Part shown: in pieces, positions 1-9,969 of the stretch
Layout: each line of letters starts with the position of its first letter
Position numbering within the stretch: the first letter of the stretch is position 1
Assembly: GCA_008477525.1 (NCBI GenBank)
Contig: SPDT01000003.1
Coordinates: 4,030,001 to 4,094,000, forward strand
Direction: 5' to 3'
Source: Hypomyces perniciosus
Taxonomy: Eukaryota > Ascomycota > Sordariomycetes > Hypocreales > Hypocreaceae
DNA: 64,000 bases
Position numbers and translations under genes: made by a program
The notes under the pieces: generated by a model
The model's input: only the letters and a program-made list of their open reading frames with translations
Databases searched by the model: none
Told to the model about the DNA's origin: nothing

Positions 1-104
1 ATTTCGAAATCCAAGTCCAAGATATCGAAACATTTCCTACAAGGTAGGTAGTGTTGCTCTTGAAGCATCACCTAGCTCGAAATGCCACCTGCTAGGCATA
101 CAGT

Positions 105-860
105 TCAAAATTTAACCTCGGCCTCGACTTCGTAAGCTGCATCATCCGTCCCCTCAATACTCTTGGCACCCATTCTACATAGTGCCACGCGGGTAATGGG
201 CATATCTTCGGCCCACAGGTAATCCTCGTATCGACTGACTAAGTCCCTTGCATCAATTGTGAGCCTTTCTCGCCGCCTCCCCCGCACCCCGTTCTTGACA
301 TAGATGGTGTTGACAATCGTGGCATGGAGGAGGAGTGGTCGGTTTTCGTCAATCATCAGCCCAGAGTCCTGGAACGGCTTCCTTAGCTGGTTGCAAAAGT
401 TATAAATAACCCCTTCTGTATCAGATGGCGGTGCATAAAGAACTGCTGCCTTTGCTGCCGGCTGCATCGAATGCAACCCTCGTATAGTGATCGATAAGCT
501 GTTGGTCTGGGTCGTCGCAGTAGTACCACCCGGCTTGCCACCACCCCCTCCCTCATCCATGGGCAACTTCATGGCGGCGGTAGCGGCGGTAGTGGCTGCC
601 AACGATCTTACCTCGGTCAGGATATCCCTGGGTCTTAGGCCCTTGAGCAACTCGACGGCCTTATCTACACCCTCCTTTTCCAGGGCCATCACTCCGAGTG
701 TGAGATGCAGTGTTCCCAAAGGCCGGACTGCCCCTTCTGGCACGCCAAAGCTCAGGGGGCTGGTAACATCGGCACGGAACGACGCAAGGGACTTTGCAAA
801 CTGCGCCCCGGCAAGGGGTATGCATAAGAAATGAGTCGGGGACGGTGGTTTGGGTGGCAT
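105..860 (-). CDS. AKAP7-like 2H phosphoesterase (2',5' RNA ligase-like domain)
   Basis: Single-exon reading frame of about 251 residues. The first true ATG is at 860; the frame stays open further upstream only with a non-ATG codon. Near the N-terminus it has a THFLCIPL segment typical of the AKAP7 nuclear-localisation-signal domain. Two HxT motifs follow, HLT in LHLTLGVM and HAT in LLHATIVNT, the paired catalytic signature of 2H phosphoesterases. Family members act on 2',5' or cyclic phosphodiester bonds in RNA; the ASCC1 relatives bind RNA within a transcription and repair cofactor complex. The middle holds a low-complexity Ala/Thr and Gly-rich insert. No partner gene lies nearby, and YPD1 lies upstream on the same strand. 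The fold assignment is fairly sure. The substrate is unknown. Confidence 0.8.
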   Translation of the reverse strand: MPPKPPSPTHFLCIPLAGAQFAKSLASFRADVTSPLSFGVPEGAVRPLGTLHLTLGVMALEKEGVDKAVELLKGLRPRDILTEVRSLAATTAATAAMKLPMDEGGGGGKPGGTTATTQTNSLSITIRGLHSMQPAAKAAVLYAPPSDTEGVIYNFCNQLRKPFQDSGLMIDENRPLLLHATIVNTIYVKNGVRGRRRERLTIDARDLVSRYEDYLWAEDMPITRVALCRMGAKSIEGTDDAAYEVEAEVKF

Positions 861-2262
861 CTTTGGTAGCCAAAGAAACATCCACGTGAGCGGCTGCAGC
901 AGAGGAGCGTCGTGGCGTACGGTGATATCTGCAACAAGCAACAGTAAGATGGCTGTTGGGTGAACGGTCGATGTATGTCGAATATTATGGGGATATCGGA
1001 AAACACGAGGTTCTGACGAGGGATGAATGAGACATGGAATGCATGTAAGACCTGTGATGCATCATCTGCCGGGTAATATGCGTGACTTGCATTCATCACG
1101 TAGCCGTGCCTATCAGCCCATTGCGTGATGCCGGGGGAAAGGTGGCCATGCCATCCACTTGGATAAGGTTATGTATGTATGCATTCGGTATGCGTGAGGG
1201 GTATGTGCTTCGTACTGATGCACAAAACCCTCGACGAGTGCTTAGCCGGTGATAAAAATAAGACAGAATCCTGATGTGTGACTGTGCAACAATTTGTTCT
1301 GGGGGAGTTCCCCATGCCCAAACCCACTGGTCAAATGCATGTTTCTGCCATGCCAAGAGGTCGATTTATAGCGAGAAAACACCGGAGAATCAAATACGGG
1401 CGAGTTAAGTTGTAGCAGAAGAGGCGACCGAAACGTAAAAGACGTTGCCCACGTACCTGGAGGATGGAAGAAGAGAGTTGAGATGAGTTTACGACATGAT
1501 AGGCACCGCAGTTGAAGTACGTACGAAATACATACTTCGTACTCCGTACTCCGTACCTACCCCGTACATTGTCCGGAGACAAACGGCGCCACGTGCATCA
1601 TTGTCCGTGGTGTGGCTCCCACTAGCACAAGCCACAGGTCGATGCCTCCCCGCCATAGTCCATATGACGCCAAGATTGAACAGTGGCGCGCGCTTGGTGC
1701 GGACGGATAAAGCCAAATGAACGTCAGTACGGAGTACTCCTGAGGTCTCTATGGGATGGTCTAACTTTCAAGATGAATGAAATAAATTCTTGAGGCTGTT
1801 GGTATCTCTCTCTCTCTCTCTCTCTCTCTACACTGCTCTCACTTCCCCTGTATGTAACGCGTCGCAGTGAATAAACCAACTTTTCAGCTTCCCAAGGCCA
1901 TGCATAGGGCGCAACACAATCGCGCAATGAGAAGACCATAGTTGGGCCTCCTAATTCTCAAAATTAGGCCGTGAATGCACGGCTACTATGATCCAATCTG
2001 TGTAGTTGGCATTTCCTGTTGCCATCATCATCTCCCTCGTCATTCATTATGAATTCGTAAGTATAGGCATGAAAGGTCGAGAACGAGAACGAGAGGGCGA
2101 CCCGAGATTCCCTGTCTCGCTCCTGGTGCGGATACAAGAAGGCGGCAGCAAGCGTTTCTCGTACTGCCATGCTTATCAACGCCTTGTCCTCATCTGTGTG
2201 TGACGTAAGGCGAGGCAAGCAGTTCTCGAGGGGAACGCCTATCATCTGCCGACAGCGACTCT
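861..2262. other. Intergenic region with TC microsatellite and TACTTCGTA-type words
   Basis: Promoter side of the 2H-phosphoesterase gene and 3' side of YPD1. It contains a (TC)n tract at 1805-1829 and clustered TACTTCGTAC/TACTCCGTAC words near 1540-1560 and 1728-1740. The short frames here show no recognisable protein. Confidence 0.6.
1805..1829. repeat. (TC)n microsatellite
   Basis: About 12 uninterrupted TC units, seen directly. It lies between the 2H-phosphoesterase gene and YPD1, outside any coding sequence. Confidence 0.9.
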
Positions 2263-2962
2263 TTAAGCATCATCCTTGTCAACCTTATAGTAATCTCTGA
2301 GCACGTGCTCAACATCTTCGTAATCAGACTTGACAGCTTTTAGGGCCTCTTTGATGCGTTGTAGGCACAGTTCTGTGTCCGGCTCGGCAGAACCATCCAC
2401 ATTCTCCTGCTTCCCGAAGCGTTGGATTTTTTCGCAGCCGTCCCGAACTCTTACCAGGCCCAGAGTTGCAGAAGAGCCTTTTAGGAAGTGTCCGAGTTGA
2501 GATAGCTCCTCGAGGTCCTCGTTGTCCCTGTAGAGATTGACAAGAATCGCAGCAGTCAGCCAGTGCGCAATGCAATGCAGGAGCCCCGGGCCCAGACGGT
2601 GGCAATATGTATGAGTGAAGGGCGAGCAATGCGCCTTCGTAGCAGTGAGGCGAGAGAAGAATGTGCATGCTGTGCAGTTGGGAATTGCCGTTTGGAGAAT
2701 TGGCTGGGAGACTTACAGAGCCGAATCCATGGAGCGGAAGGTCTCCTCTGCCTGCTCAAAGAAGCCAAAGACAATGGACGAGCTAAATTCGTTGTCCCCC
2801 GGCTCGTCCATTTCGAGGATCTGATTGAAGGTATTCATGTCCACACCCTCCCCGAGGCTCAGCTCGAGGCCGTCGTCGCCAGCAGTCTGAGGTCACGTGT
2901 GTCAGTTCCAAGTCGATATCAGCGAGCGCAGGCACACGAACTCTGTCTTCGGGCTGCGCCAT
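2263..2962 (-). CDS. YPD1: Histidine-containing phosphotransfer protein Ypd1
   Basis: Three exons, 2942-2962, 2717-2886 and 2263-2527, give 151 residues. The first exon codes only seven residues. Introns are 55 and 189 nt with GTTCGT/CTCAG and GTAAGT/CTACAG borders, and phases agree. The product carries the fungal Ypd1 core: an acidic NQILEMDEP helix, then VFGFFEQAEETF, then the HPt motif HFLKGSSATLGL, whose histidine is the phospho-acceptor. Ypd1 carries phosphate from hybrid sensor kinases to the response regulators Ssk1 and Skn7 and so controls the HOG stress pathway, in cytosol and nucleus. Length matches the family (about 150-170). It is single-copy and usually essential or growth-critical in fungi. 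The assignment is secure; the tiny first exon is the least certain part. Confidence 0.9.
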
Positions 2963-5900
2963 TGTCGATTGTGTGTAAGGTTCGAGTCTCCCGCAATCAC
3001 GCGAAGACAATGGAGGGGTTGAGGTTGTGGTAACTAGGTAGGTGGGGGCGAATGAAGTCCGGAGCGACGGAATTTGAAGGCGAGAGAGAAAGTGGCCCAC
3101 CCGTGTTGAGGGGAACGAGGGGATATTAGGAGCTGGAGACGAGACGAGACGAGAGGATAAGATAGGATAAGATAGGATGCCGGATGTAATATATGGGCGA
3201 GCGGGAATGAAACTAGAAGCACAGAACGGCCAGTCAGTCGCAGGTTTGGAAATAAAGCCGGAGACTGAGGCATGGGCTCGTACCTGGAGATGCGCGAATG
3301 GAATTACGTGCCTTTCAGGTGAGAGGGGAGGGATGAGGGGTCCTGTCGAGAGGCTGAGGGGTCCAGGCGGCTGACGATGGACAGCGAGCGAGTGACCGCG
3401 GTGGAATGGGCCCAGGATCTGGGGATTGCGGAGCAGCCAGGCTACTTGGCTGGCGATGTTGCAGTGACAACAAGAATTAACGCCACTTTAATATCTGCAG
3501 AGAGGAGAAGGGACAGGGAAAGGAGGCAGAAGATGGCAAAGGTGAAGTAGATGTTGGTAGGAGAACGAGAACTGTAGGAGGGGGCAAGACAACAGAGCTC
3601 TTCTCTCTCGCTCTCAGGCTGTCTCGGTAGTTGACTGTTCTGACTGCTAGTAGTACCTAGGTACTAGGTAGTAAGTACGGAGTAATCAAACACCAGTCAG
3701 CGGATAAGCTCATGTTGTCGTGGTGAGAAAGAACTGGAGTATCAAGTACTACTACGAGTACTACTACGATTACCTGTAACCACTAGTAATAGTCTAGTCG
3801 TGCTCTGTAGCATTAGTGGGCGGCTTCAATCATCCGTACGAAGTACGTATGTACATACTATTACTCCTAATACTCCGCACAGCACAATGGAGACCAGTAG
3901 ACAACATGCAATCGATCCATGCAGGCATAATCTAATGCTAGTACTTCGTAGTATGTAGTAGTTCCATGTGCCAAACGGTGCGATAGGAATGCAAGGACGC
4001 ATGTATGTGGCCTATTTGCGCAACCTGGGAGGTTTGGGATAATTTTTTTTTCCTGTGCTCGCTCGTTCGCTCGGAGAAACAGGAAGAAGAACAAGCATGG
4101 GTGATGATGCACAAAGAAATGCTGGTAGGTTGTCACTGGGGGGCCTGGCCTCCCTGGCCCTGATCCTAGCCCTGGTCCTGGGAACGGAACCCGCAGGTGG
4201 ACGTCAGCGGGGTGAGGGGCTTCTATGTATGTATCTGAAATGCTCTGTGGTTGTTTCTTTGTCACAGCGGGCCGCTTGGTGGGGTTTCTTTACCTGATGA
4301 AGCCTGGAGTGCGTTTGTTGGTGGTGCTGATGCATGACGGTGGCGGCTTGTTTTTCAATGGGGGCGCGTACATACGCCTACTCGTACAGGTACCATTCCG
4401 TAGGTACTCTGTACCCATAGGAAGGCAGCCAGGGAGCTTCGTGGACAGACGCTGTATGTATGTACGAATAGTACTTCGTAGTAGTAGTATCTATAAATGA
4501 ATGGATGGATGGCCCCTAGAACTCGGTATGCAGGGAATCTTTGGTATGGATGGGCGTGCATCGCCTCGGATTGGATCGGATGGTTCATATGATAAATGAA
4601 GAGGGAGGGAAATTGAACAATTCGAGGCAATAATGTCGCTGTGTAGGTTGTGGCGTTGTTTGTCCTCCTCAACAATCAAAAGATTCAACTTGGCATTAAA
4701 TGACGTGACGTCTTCATGCCGTGTTTCCCAGAGAGAAATGGTACCAAAAAAGAGGGGGATGTATTTTTTCTCTCGAATCTAACTGAGAGGCCGAATCAAC
4801 AACACTCCACACAACCATCTCGACTCACACATGCATCCAAGCAAGTAGGCAGGCATACACACAGAATCCCGTGCCAAGGACACTTGAGATAGCAAACGTG
4901 GACATTGAACTCTTCACCAGGAGTCCCCTTCTTTTTTGGGTACATACTATCCACATAGGTTCGTCTCTTGCTAGCGAGGACATGGCTAGCCATGAACATA
5001 TATGTATATAATACCTACTACCTGCCCACGCACACTTGCAGAGCGACAGGGGAGTCGGATCAGATGGGAAAGGAACAAAGCACTTGGATGGTGGGTGACA
5101 GGAGGGAGGGGTCGAATATCACAAGCGAGGCTGGGAAATTGAGGAGTTTGGCAAAAATTAATGGAGGTGAGTGGAGGAAAACCCCGAATCCGATGTGATG
5201 GGACCATACCAGACAGTCAAATACGAGTGAAACAGCAGCGGCTTTGGGCTTCGAGGAATGAAGCCTAACATGGGAGGCGATACATCAACAAGCGCCATGT
5301 GTGAGGCACCATGTCTGAGGCACCATGGAGCGCTACCGTAGACAACCGTTGCTGATCAGGTTGGTGCTCCCGAGCTGGTGGCTCCCATTATGTTTTTTGG
5401 CTGCAGGGGCCTGGTTACATCATCTGCAATCCTTAGTGACAATTCTAGATTCTCATCCTCCACACGCGCTGACGCCGCGTTAAGCCTCTCACTGTTTGTC
5501 TTTTGCTCCTCGGAAGTAATAGTACATGCATACGAAGTACTACCAGCAGTATTAGTACATATGTACATGGTATCTCCACTCAAACGGCACACCTCCACCA
5601 AGCGGTTCACCACCTTGTATTACCTTCTGCTTTTGCTAGTTGAGTGATGGTAGGTAGTCTACATAGCCATGTTTTCGTCATCTTTACAAATCACGATATT
5701 TTCGTTCCCAATCACAGAAAAACGTTTCAGACAGACTGCAAGCTTCAACGAATCGGGACTGGGCCACGGGCCAGCCACGGACCAGCCACCGGGCCGGACT
5801 ATTCCTCGCCCGCCCCGGGTATACTACTAGCAATATGTACTAGTACTAGGTAGTAGTATTTACGTTTAGACGTTTAGACGTCGGAGTACTCCGTACTAAG

Positions 5901-7620
5901 GTGATATCTGTCAGGGCTCGTGCCGCTGATCGACTAATATTAAACGTTTACTTCAACTCCAAACCTAGCACTTGTCCACCCGTGCAAAGCCCGAAATCAT
6001 ATGCATGCAATCAACAGAAAACAGCAAGCCTGTCGAACCTTGACACCCGGGACGAGGCGGGTATGTAGGCGCCAATCTCGGCGCGAACCCACTGGCGCGC
6101 CCAGACGCACGGCGCCTGACCGAGCCTCAGCCTCTGTTCTCTCGATCCTCAGCTTACTTCCCCCGTGTGCAGGCAGCTATATTGCCCGAGCAGTCAGTGC
6201 CCGCTTCTTCATCACCACAGAAATGTCTTGGAAGCAACTCGGAGAGAAAGCCCTGCGACGCTCCGATGCGCTCTGACGCAAGCAGCCGACTTGGCATGTC
6301 ATTCACCCGCCCGCCCCTCGCGGTCTAGACTCTGCGAGCTGACTTGCAAAACCAGCCTTTGGTGCAGTTCCCTGCTTCGAGATCTCAACCAGGCGATGAT
6401 CGGCAGACCCAACAAAACCCCTCCCTCGTCCATCGCACTGAGTGGCAGAAACAAGTCACTTGGAATCAAGAGTACGGAGTTCGAAGTACTTGCAGCACCA
6501 ATAGGCGTCGTGTCCAGCTGGCTCATGGTGATCATGACCTGCCAAGAACCTAATCGAGAAGGCCAATTAGCCGGGCAATATAGTACAGACCAGTCTCTGA
6601 CTCTCAGCCGAAACCCACCCCAAGCTAGGAATGACGATGAGAGATAAAAAAAAAACAAAAATCTTTCGGCAGCAGATCACACAAGGCCAGCACATCATCC
6701 AGGATCGTAGTGGCATCGAATCCCCACACCATCCCTGGCATCCGGCCGTCGCGGTGCCTACTGTCCAGATCCAACACTTCCGAATCACGGATGGCCCATG
6801 CCTAGCTGTCTATGTAGGTAGTACTTCTCCTGAAAGACTAGTGTTGATCTACGACACAGAGCCTTCACCCAAAGACGGCAGATATCTCATCACATCAATG
6901 CCCAATAATAGGCACGACACCCTGACCATGCATGTTGGACGGGCGCTTGCAGGATGCCCTGCACGTCCCATCAACCGTTACTATTGAAGTACAGGTACGG
7001 AGTCTACATATTATTACCCCCTGGCGTCTGTTACATCTCGATGATATGTAAGAACATGTATTATTGAGCATCACATGCAGGCGACATTCATTCTCCTGTT
7101 CTTATGACTTCTCCGCTTGCGATCCATAAGCTCGCCAGGATCATTTATTGCCGTCTTCGGTGCCGAAACTGATCCAAGATGGTATCTATGTATGTATGCT
7201 TGCTCAGCTGAAGTTTCATCGACGGTGATATGCATGTCTGAGTGCCGGTTTCCATACCCACCGACTTCGTGGATTGCTGCCTATTGTATATACTTCAACT
7301 ACAAAGTACATAGTATCAAGTATCAAGGCAGATCCTCGAATCCATCTCTAGAACATTCCTCGTTTCCCAAGTTTCTCTTTCGTTCCTGAAATTGCATTAT
7401 TTATTAATTAATTGATTAATATGAAGTTTTATAATTAATTATTGTATTGCTTCGTGTTTATCGCTATCTATTTCTTGTCCCTTTTAACCATATTGTAGGT
7501 TCCTTGAACTCTTGCATGGCCCTGATGTTGACCCATCTCCATCTCCAACTTCTTTGGCTTGCTGCACATTACTAAGATTCCTCTCTGTGGCCTCAGTTTC
7601 CCCATGTTTCTCTGATCCCC
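2963..7620. other. Gene-poor 4.7-kb stretch
   Basis: Upstream of YPD1 and downstream of the Fic gene. I see no convincing coding exon on either strand; the frames present are short and show no family motif. The stretch has many copies of the TACGGAGTA/TACGAAGTA words (for example near 3670, 3840, 4470, 5530, 5885, 6475 and 7000), runs of tagtag/tactac, and a very AT-rich patch at about 7390-7450. A small noncoding RNA or degraded repeats cannot be excluded. Confidence 0.55.
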
Positions 7621-8694
7621 TTATGTTGCCCCTATTTCCTTAAATAACTTCGATATCACTATTTCTTTCAATTTCCGTACACTATTAAGCGCATTCTGGA
7701 GGGTGAAAGAAGCTAGTTTTTTAAAGTATTTGGGCTTCAAATCCTCTGGCACACCATCCATATCCTCCCGATTCCCTTCCAAGCAGCACCCTGCGGATGC
7801 AATCTTTAGATATGTCTGCTTGTCTTCTTCCGTCTCACCAATGCAAACCAGAGTGCCGCCGTCCTTGAGCAAGATGGCGTTGAGGATGAGACGGCATATT
7901 CGACCATTGCCGTCCAGAAAAGGGTGAATGCTGACAAAGGTGTGGCAGTATTTGGCTGCGAGTGCAACTGGGTCAGGTTTGCAGCACTGAGCTGTCTTGT
8001 TGATGTCCTCCTTGAAAGATTGTATCATCTTTTGCATCGCGCCGGGGACCATGTCATGGCCCATGTATTGGTGAAGGCCAGTGCTGACAGGCCATTGCCG
8101 ATAGACGCCACTGTACTGAGTCCAAGGCATGTCTTGCTCGGTGTTGACTTTGTGTGTCAATATACGGTGTGTTTCCAAGATAAGGTCCTCAGATAAATCT
8201 TTGCCATTAAGACACTCTAGGATGATGTACCGCGCGGCCTTTGCGTGCTGGACGATCTCTCGATAGCTTTGGAGAACGTCGTTGATGCCGTTACACTGCA
8301 GAGCCTTGTAATTGGCATCGTGTTTGGTGATAGTGTCGGGGACGTCTTCCCCTCGAAAGACAGCTTGACAAAGCTTGAGGGTGATGTCTAAGCCTGCACC
8401 AGCACTCTCGATCATGTTGGAGCTAAAGATCATCCGCGATAGGATATTGATAAAGTGATCATCCAAGACCTCCTCTTGGGCTGGGGAAAGTCGAGTCTCT
8501 AGGGTGTTGGCGACCTGGCCAACATAGCTCTGAAATTCTATGTGGAGGTCATCGGGATCGATGTCGCCGAGGATATTGTGGTCATAGGCGTTATCCATAA
8601 CGATTTGAAAGGACATATTTGAATGGCGGGCCATCAGCCGAATATATTGGCCTAGATTAATGACGGGCTCCATGATGCTTTCGTCCATTGTCAT
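7621..8694 (-). CDS. Fic (Fido) domain protein, probable AMP-transferase
   Basis: Single-exon frame of 357 residues from an ATG at 8694. The Fic active-site motif HPFLDGNGRICR lies at residues 257-268, with catalytic His257 and the phosphate-binding Gly-Asn-Gly-Arg. Fic enzymes mostly transfer AMP from ATP to Ser/Thr/Tyr of target proteins. Residues 91-97 read SSNMIES, which resembles the inhibitory helix motif (S/T)xxxE(G/N). The Glu is present but the last position is Ser. If this helix works, the enzyme is normally held inactive. No signal peptide or membrane segment is seen, so it is probably cytosolic, unlike animal FICD in the ER. It lies in an accessory block next to a DUF5071-like gene on the same strand. 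The target is unknown. Fic genes are patchy in fungi, so horizontal acquisition is possible. Confidence 0.88.
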   Translation of the reverse strand: MTMDESIMEPVINLGQYIRLMARHSNMSFQIVMDNAYDHNILGDIDPDDLHIEFQSYVGQVANTLETRLSPAQEEVLDDHFINILSRMIFSSNMIESAGAGLDITLKLCQAVFRGEDVPDTITKHDANYKALQCNGINDVLQSYREIVQHAKAARYIILECLNGKDLSEDLILETHRILTHKVNTEQDMPWTQYSGVYRQWPVSTGLHQYMGHDMVPGAMQKMIQSFKEDINKTAQCCKPDPVALAAKYCHTFVSIHPFLDGNGRICRLILNAILLKDGGTLVCIGETEEDKQTYLKIASAGCCLEGNREDMDGVPEDLKPKYFKKLASFTLQNALNSVRKLKEIVISKLFKEIGAT

Positions 8695-8758
8695 CTGACG
8701 GTGATGTTCGTGTTTGGGGATAGAGTGAAGAAATCCTGAGAGTGAGGGTGACGACGAC

Positions 8759-8765
8759 TTTTATA
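8759..8765 (-). promoter_or_regulatory. TATA-box candidate of the Fic gene
   Basis: TATAAAA on the minus strand, about 65 bp before the Fic ATG. Motif and spacing suit a fungal TATA element, but this rests on sequence alone. Confidence 0.35.
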
Positions 8766-8908
8766 TGGTTGAGCGCACCTTAAACCTTCATTTTCCATTC
8801 ATTCGATTTAAGTTTGATCCATCTATTGTTAACCTTGAAAACTCCCCATGTGAGTCACATTGAATGGGTGAAATCGATCAATAAGCTATAGTATTATGCA
8901 TGGTGAGT

Positions 8909-9745
8909 TTATTTACCTTGCGCCACCTGCCATTCATGAAGCCTATTTAAACATCGCGCCGCGCTCTCCGAAACATCTCGGGCATCCTCATCTTCTGCCT
9001 TCAGATCTGCTAATGTTTCCAACTGAGGCCTCAAGCTTTCCCACAGAGAACCCACGGGCACATGATGCTCCACAAACTCTAAAAGATGCAGCAACCACAT
9101 CGCATCATCGGCATTGTCTGTCATGATCTGTCGTATAGGCTCAATCGTCACTTCGGGGAAGCGGGCAAGCTGCTTCACGCAGCCTGGGAATGGCGGCCAG
9201 TTCATATCCGCTAACCATCCGAGCAGGTCTACCGCGTAGGGCTTCATTTGCTCGGCGGAGAGCACGCGTTCCGTTAAGCTGCGCTCTGCCATGATGTCGG
9301 CTTTGTGCTTTGGTGCCCATGCCAGGTCTGGGTTGTCCATGAAATAAAGCACATCCTTGGCTAGAGCGGATAGTGATGATAATGAGATTTCTGGAGGAGC
9401 CAGGGCAGGATCCATGGCGGCGAGGGTTTGTAAAACTGGTCGGTAATGCGGTAAAGTTGCCAGTGGAAATTCGCCGATTATATGCCCTAGCCCGAAGCAT
9501 GTCGTGTAAAAGTCATCTTTGGTTTGTATAGGGTTTGAGATTGTTGATGAGATGGCGGCTATGGTGGGAGGCTCCGCAGCTCGCGAGAGGATGGCATCAT
9601 GAGCATCTTCCGGAAGAACGGTGTCGTTTTCGGGAGTCTCGGCATCAAAAATTGATTTCCCCAACTGAAAGATAAGTGATGGGACCAGAGACCCGAATTT
9701 TTCGGAATCAAGGGCCTTCAAGGGCCCTGATCTAGGCTGAGCCAT
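8909..9745 (-). CDS. DUF5071-like helical protein
   Basis: Single-exon frame of 278 residues. I chose the ATG at 9745 (MAQPRSG); the frame continues upstream without a better start. The C-terminal half has LPEDAHDAILSR-like text and the segment DLLGWLADMNWPPFPG, close to the conserved core of DUF5071, followed by WLLHLLEF. The protein looks all-helical, HEAT-like and cytosolic. DUF5071 proteins are found mainly in bacteria and some fungi and have no known function. The gene lies 214 bp upstream of the Fic start on the same strand, which in a eukaryote does not imply co-transcription. Two genes with bacterial-type families side by side raise the possibility of transfer, but no composition test was run. 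Confidence 0.6.
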   Translation of the reverse strand: MAQPRSGPLKALDSEKFGSLVPSLIFQLGKSIFDAETPENDTVLPEDAHDAILSRAAEPPTIAAISSTISNPIQTKDDFYTTCFGLGHIIGEFPLATLPHYRPVLQTLAAMDPALAPPEISLSSLSALAKDVLYFMDNPDLAWAPKHKADIMAERSLTERVLSAEQMKPYAVDLLGWLADMNWPPFPGCVKQLARFPEVTIEPIRQIMTDNADDAMWLLHLLEFVEHHVPVGSLWESLRPQLETLADLKAEDEDARDVSESAARCLNRLHEWQVAQGK

Positions 9746-9969
9746 CTTGACGGTTCGTGTTCTAATACTACTCCGTAGTCTCACGAGGAGGCCATCCCCG
9801 ATATCATATTAGATCCCCGATAATGTAATTAGCAAGATTTATAGTGTCAAAACCGTTTAATTGCCAAGAATTTTCCTGGACATCTTATTACTACTTCTGG
9901 CATATTCCTTTATTTTGGTGCAACACAAGATTTTACTTCAAACGGACCAAAAACACCAGATAACTCATC

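Noticed and set aside
487..834. Open frame antisense to the 2H-phosphoesterase gene
   Set aside because: It mirrors the real gene, which has both HxT motifs; the antisense product is proline-rich without any family pattern.
2324..2668. 114-residue minus-strand frame over YPD1
   Set aside because: Wrong frame relative to the HPt motif; the spliced model explains the region better.
2563..3033. 156-residue plus-strand frame
   Set aside because: Antisense to YPD1 exons and introns, no motif.
4055..4500. Overlapping plus-strand frames in the gene-poor stretch
   Set aside because: Compositionally odd, no homology signal, and run through repeat words.
6165..6658. Long overlapping frames on both strands
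   Set aside because: Mutually antisense, no domain text and no splice context.
9141..9500. Minus-strand frame inside the DUF5071-like gene
   Set aside because: Alternative frame of a gene with better support.
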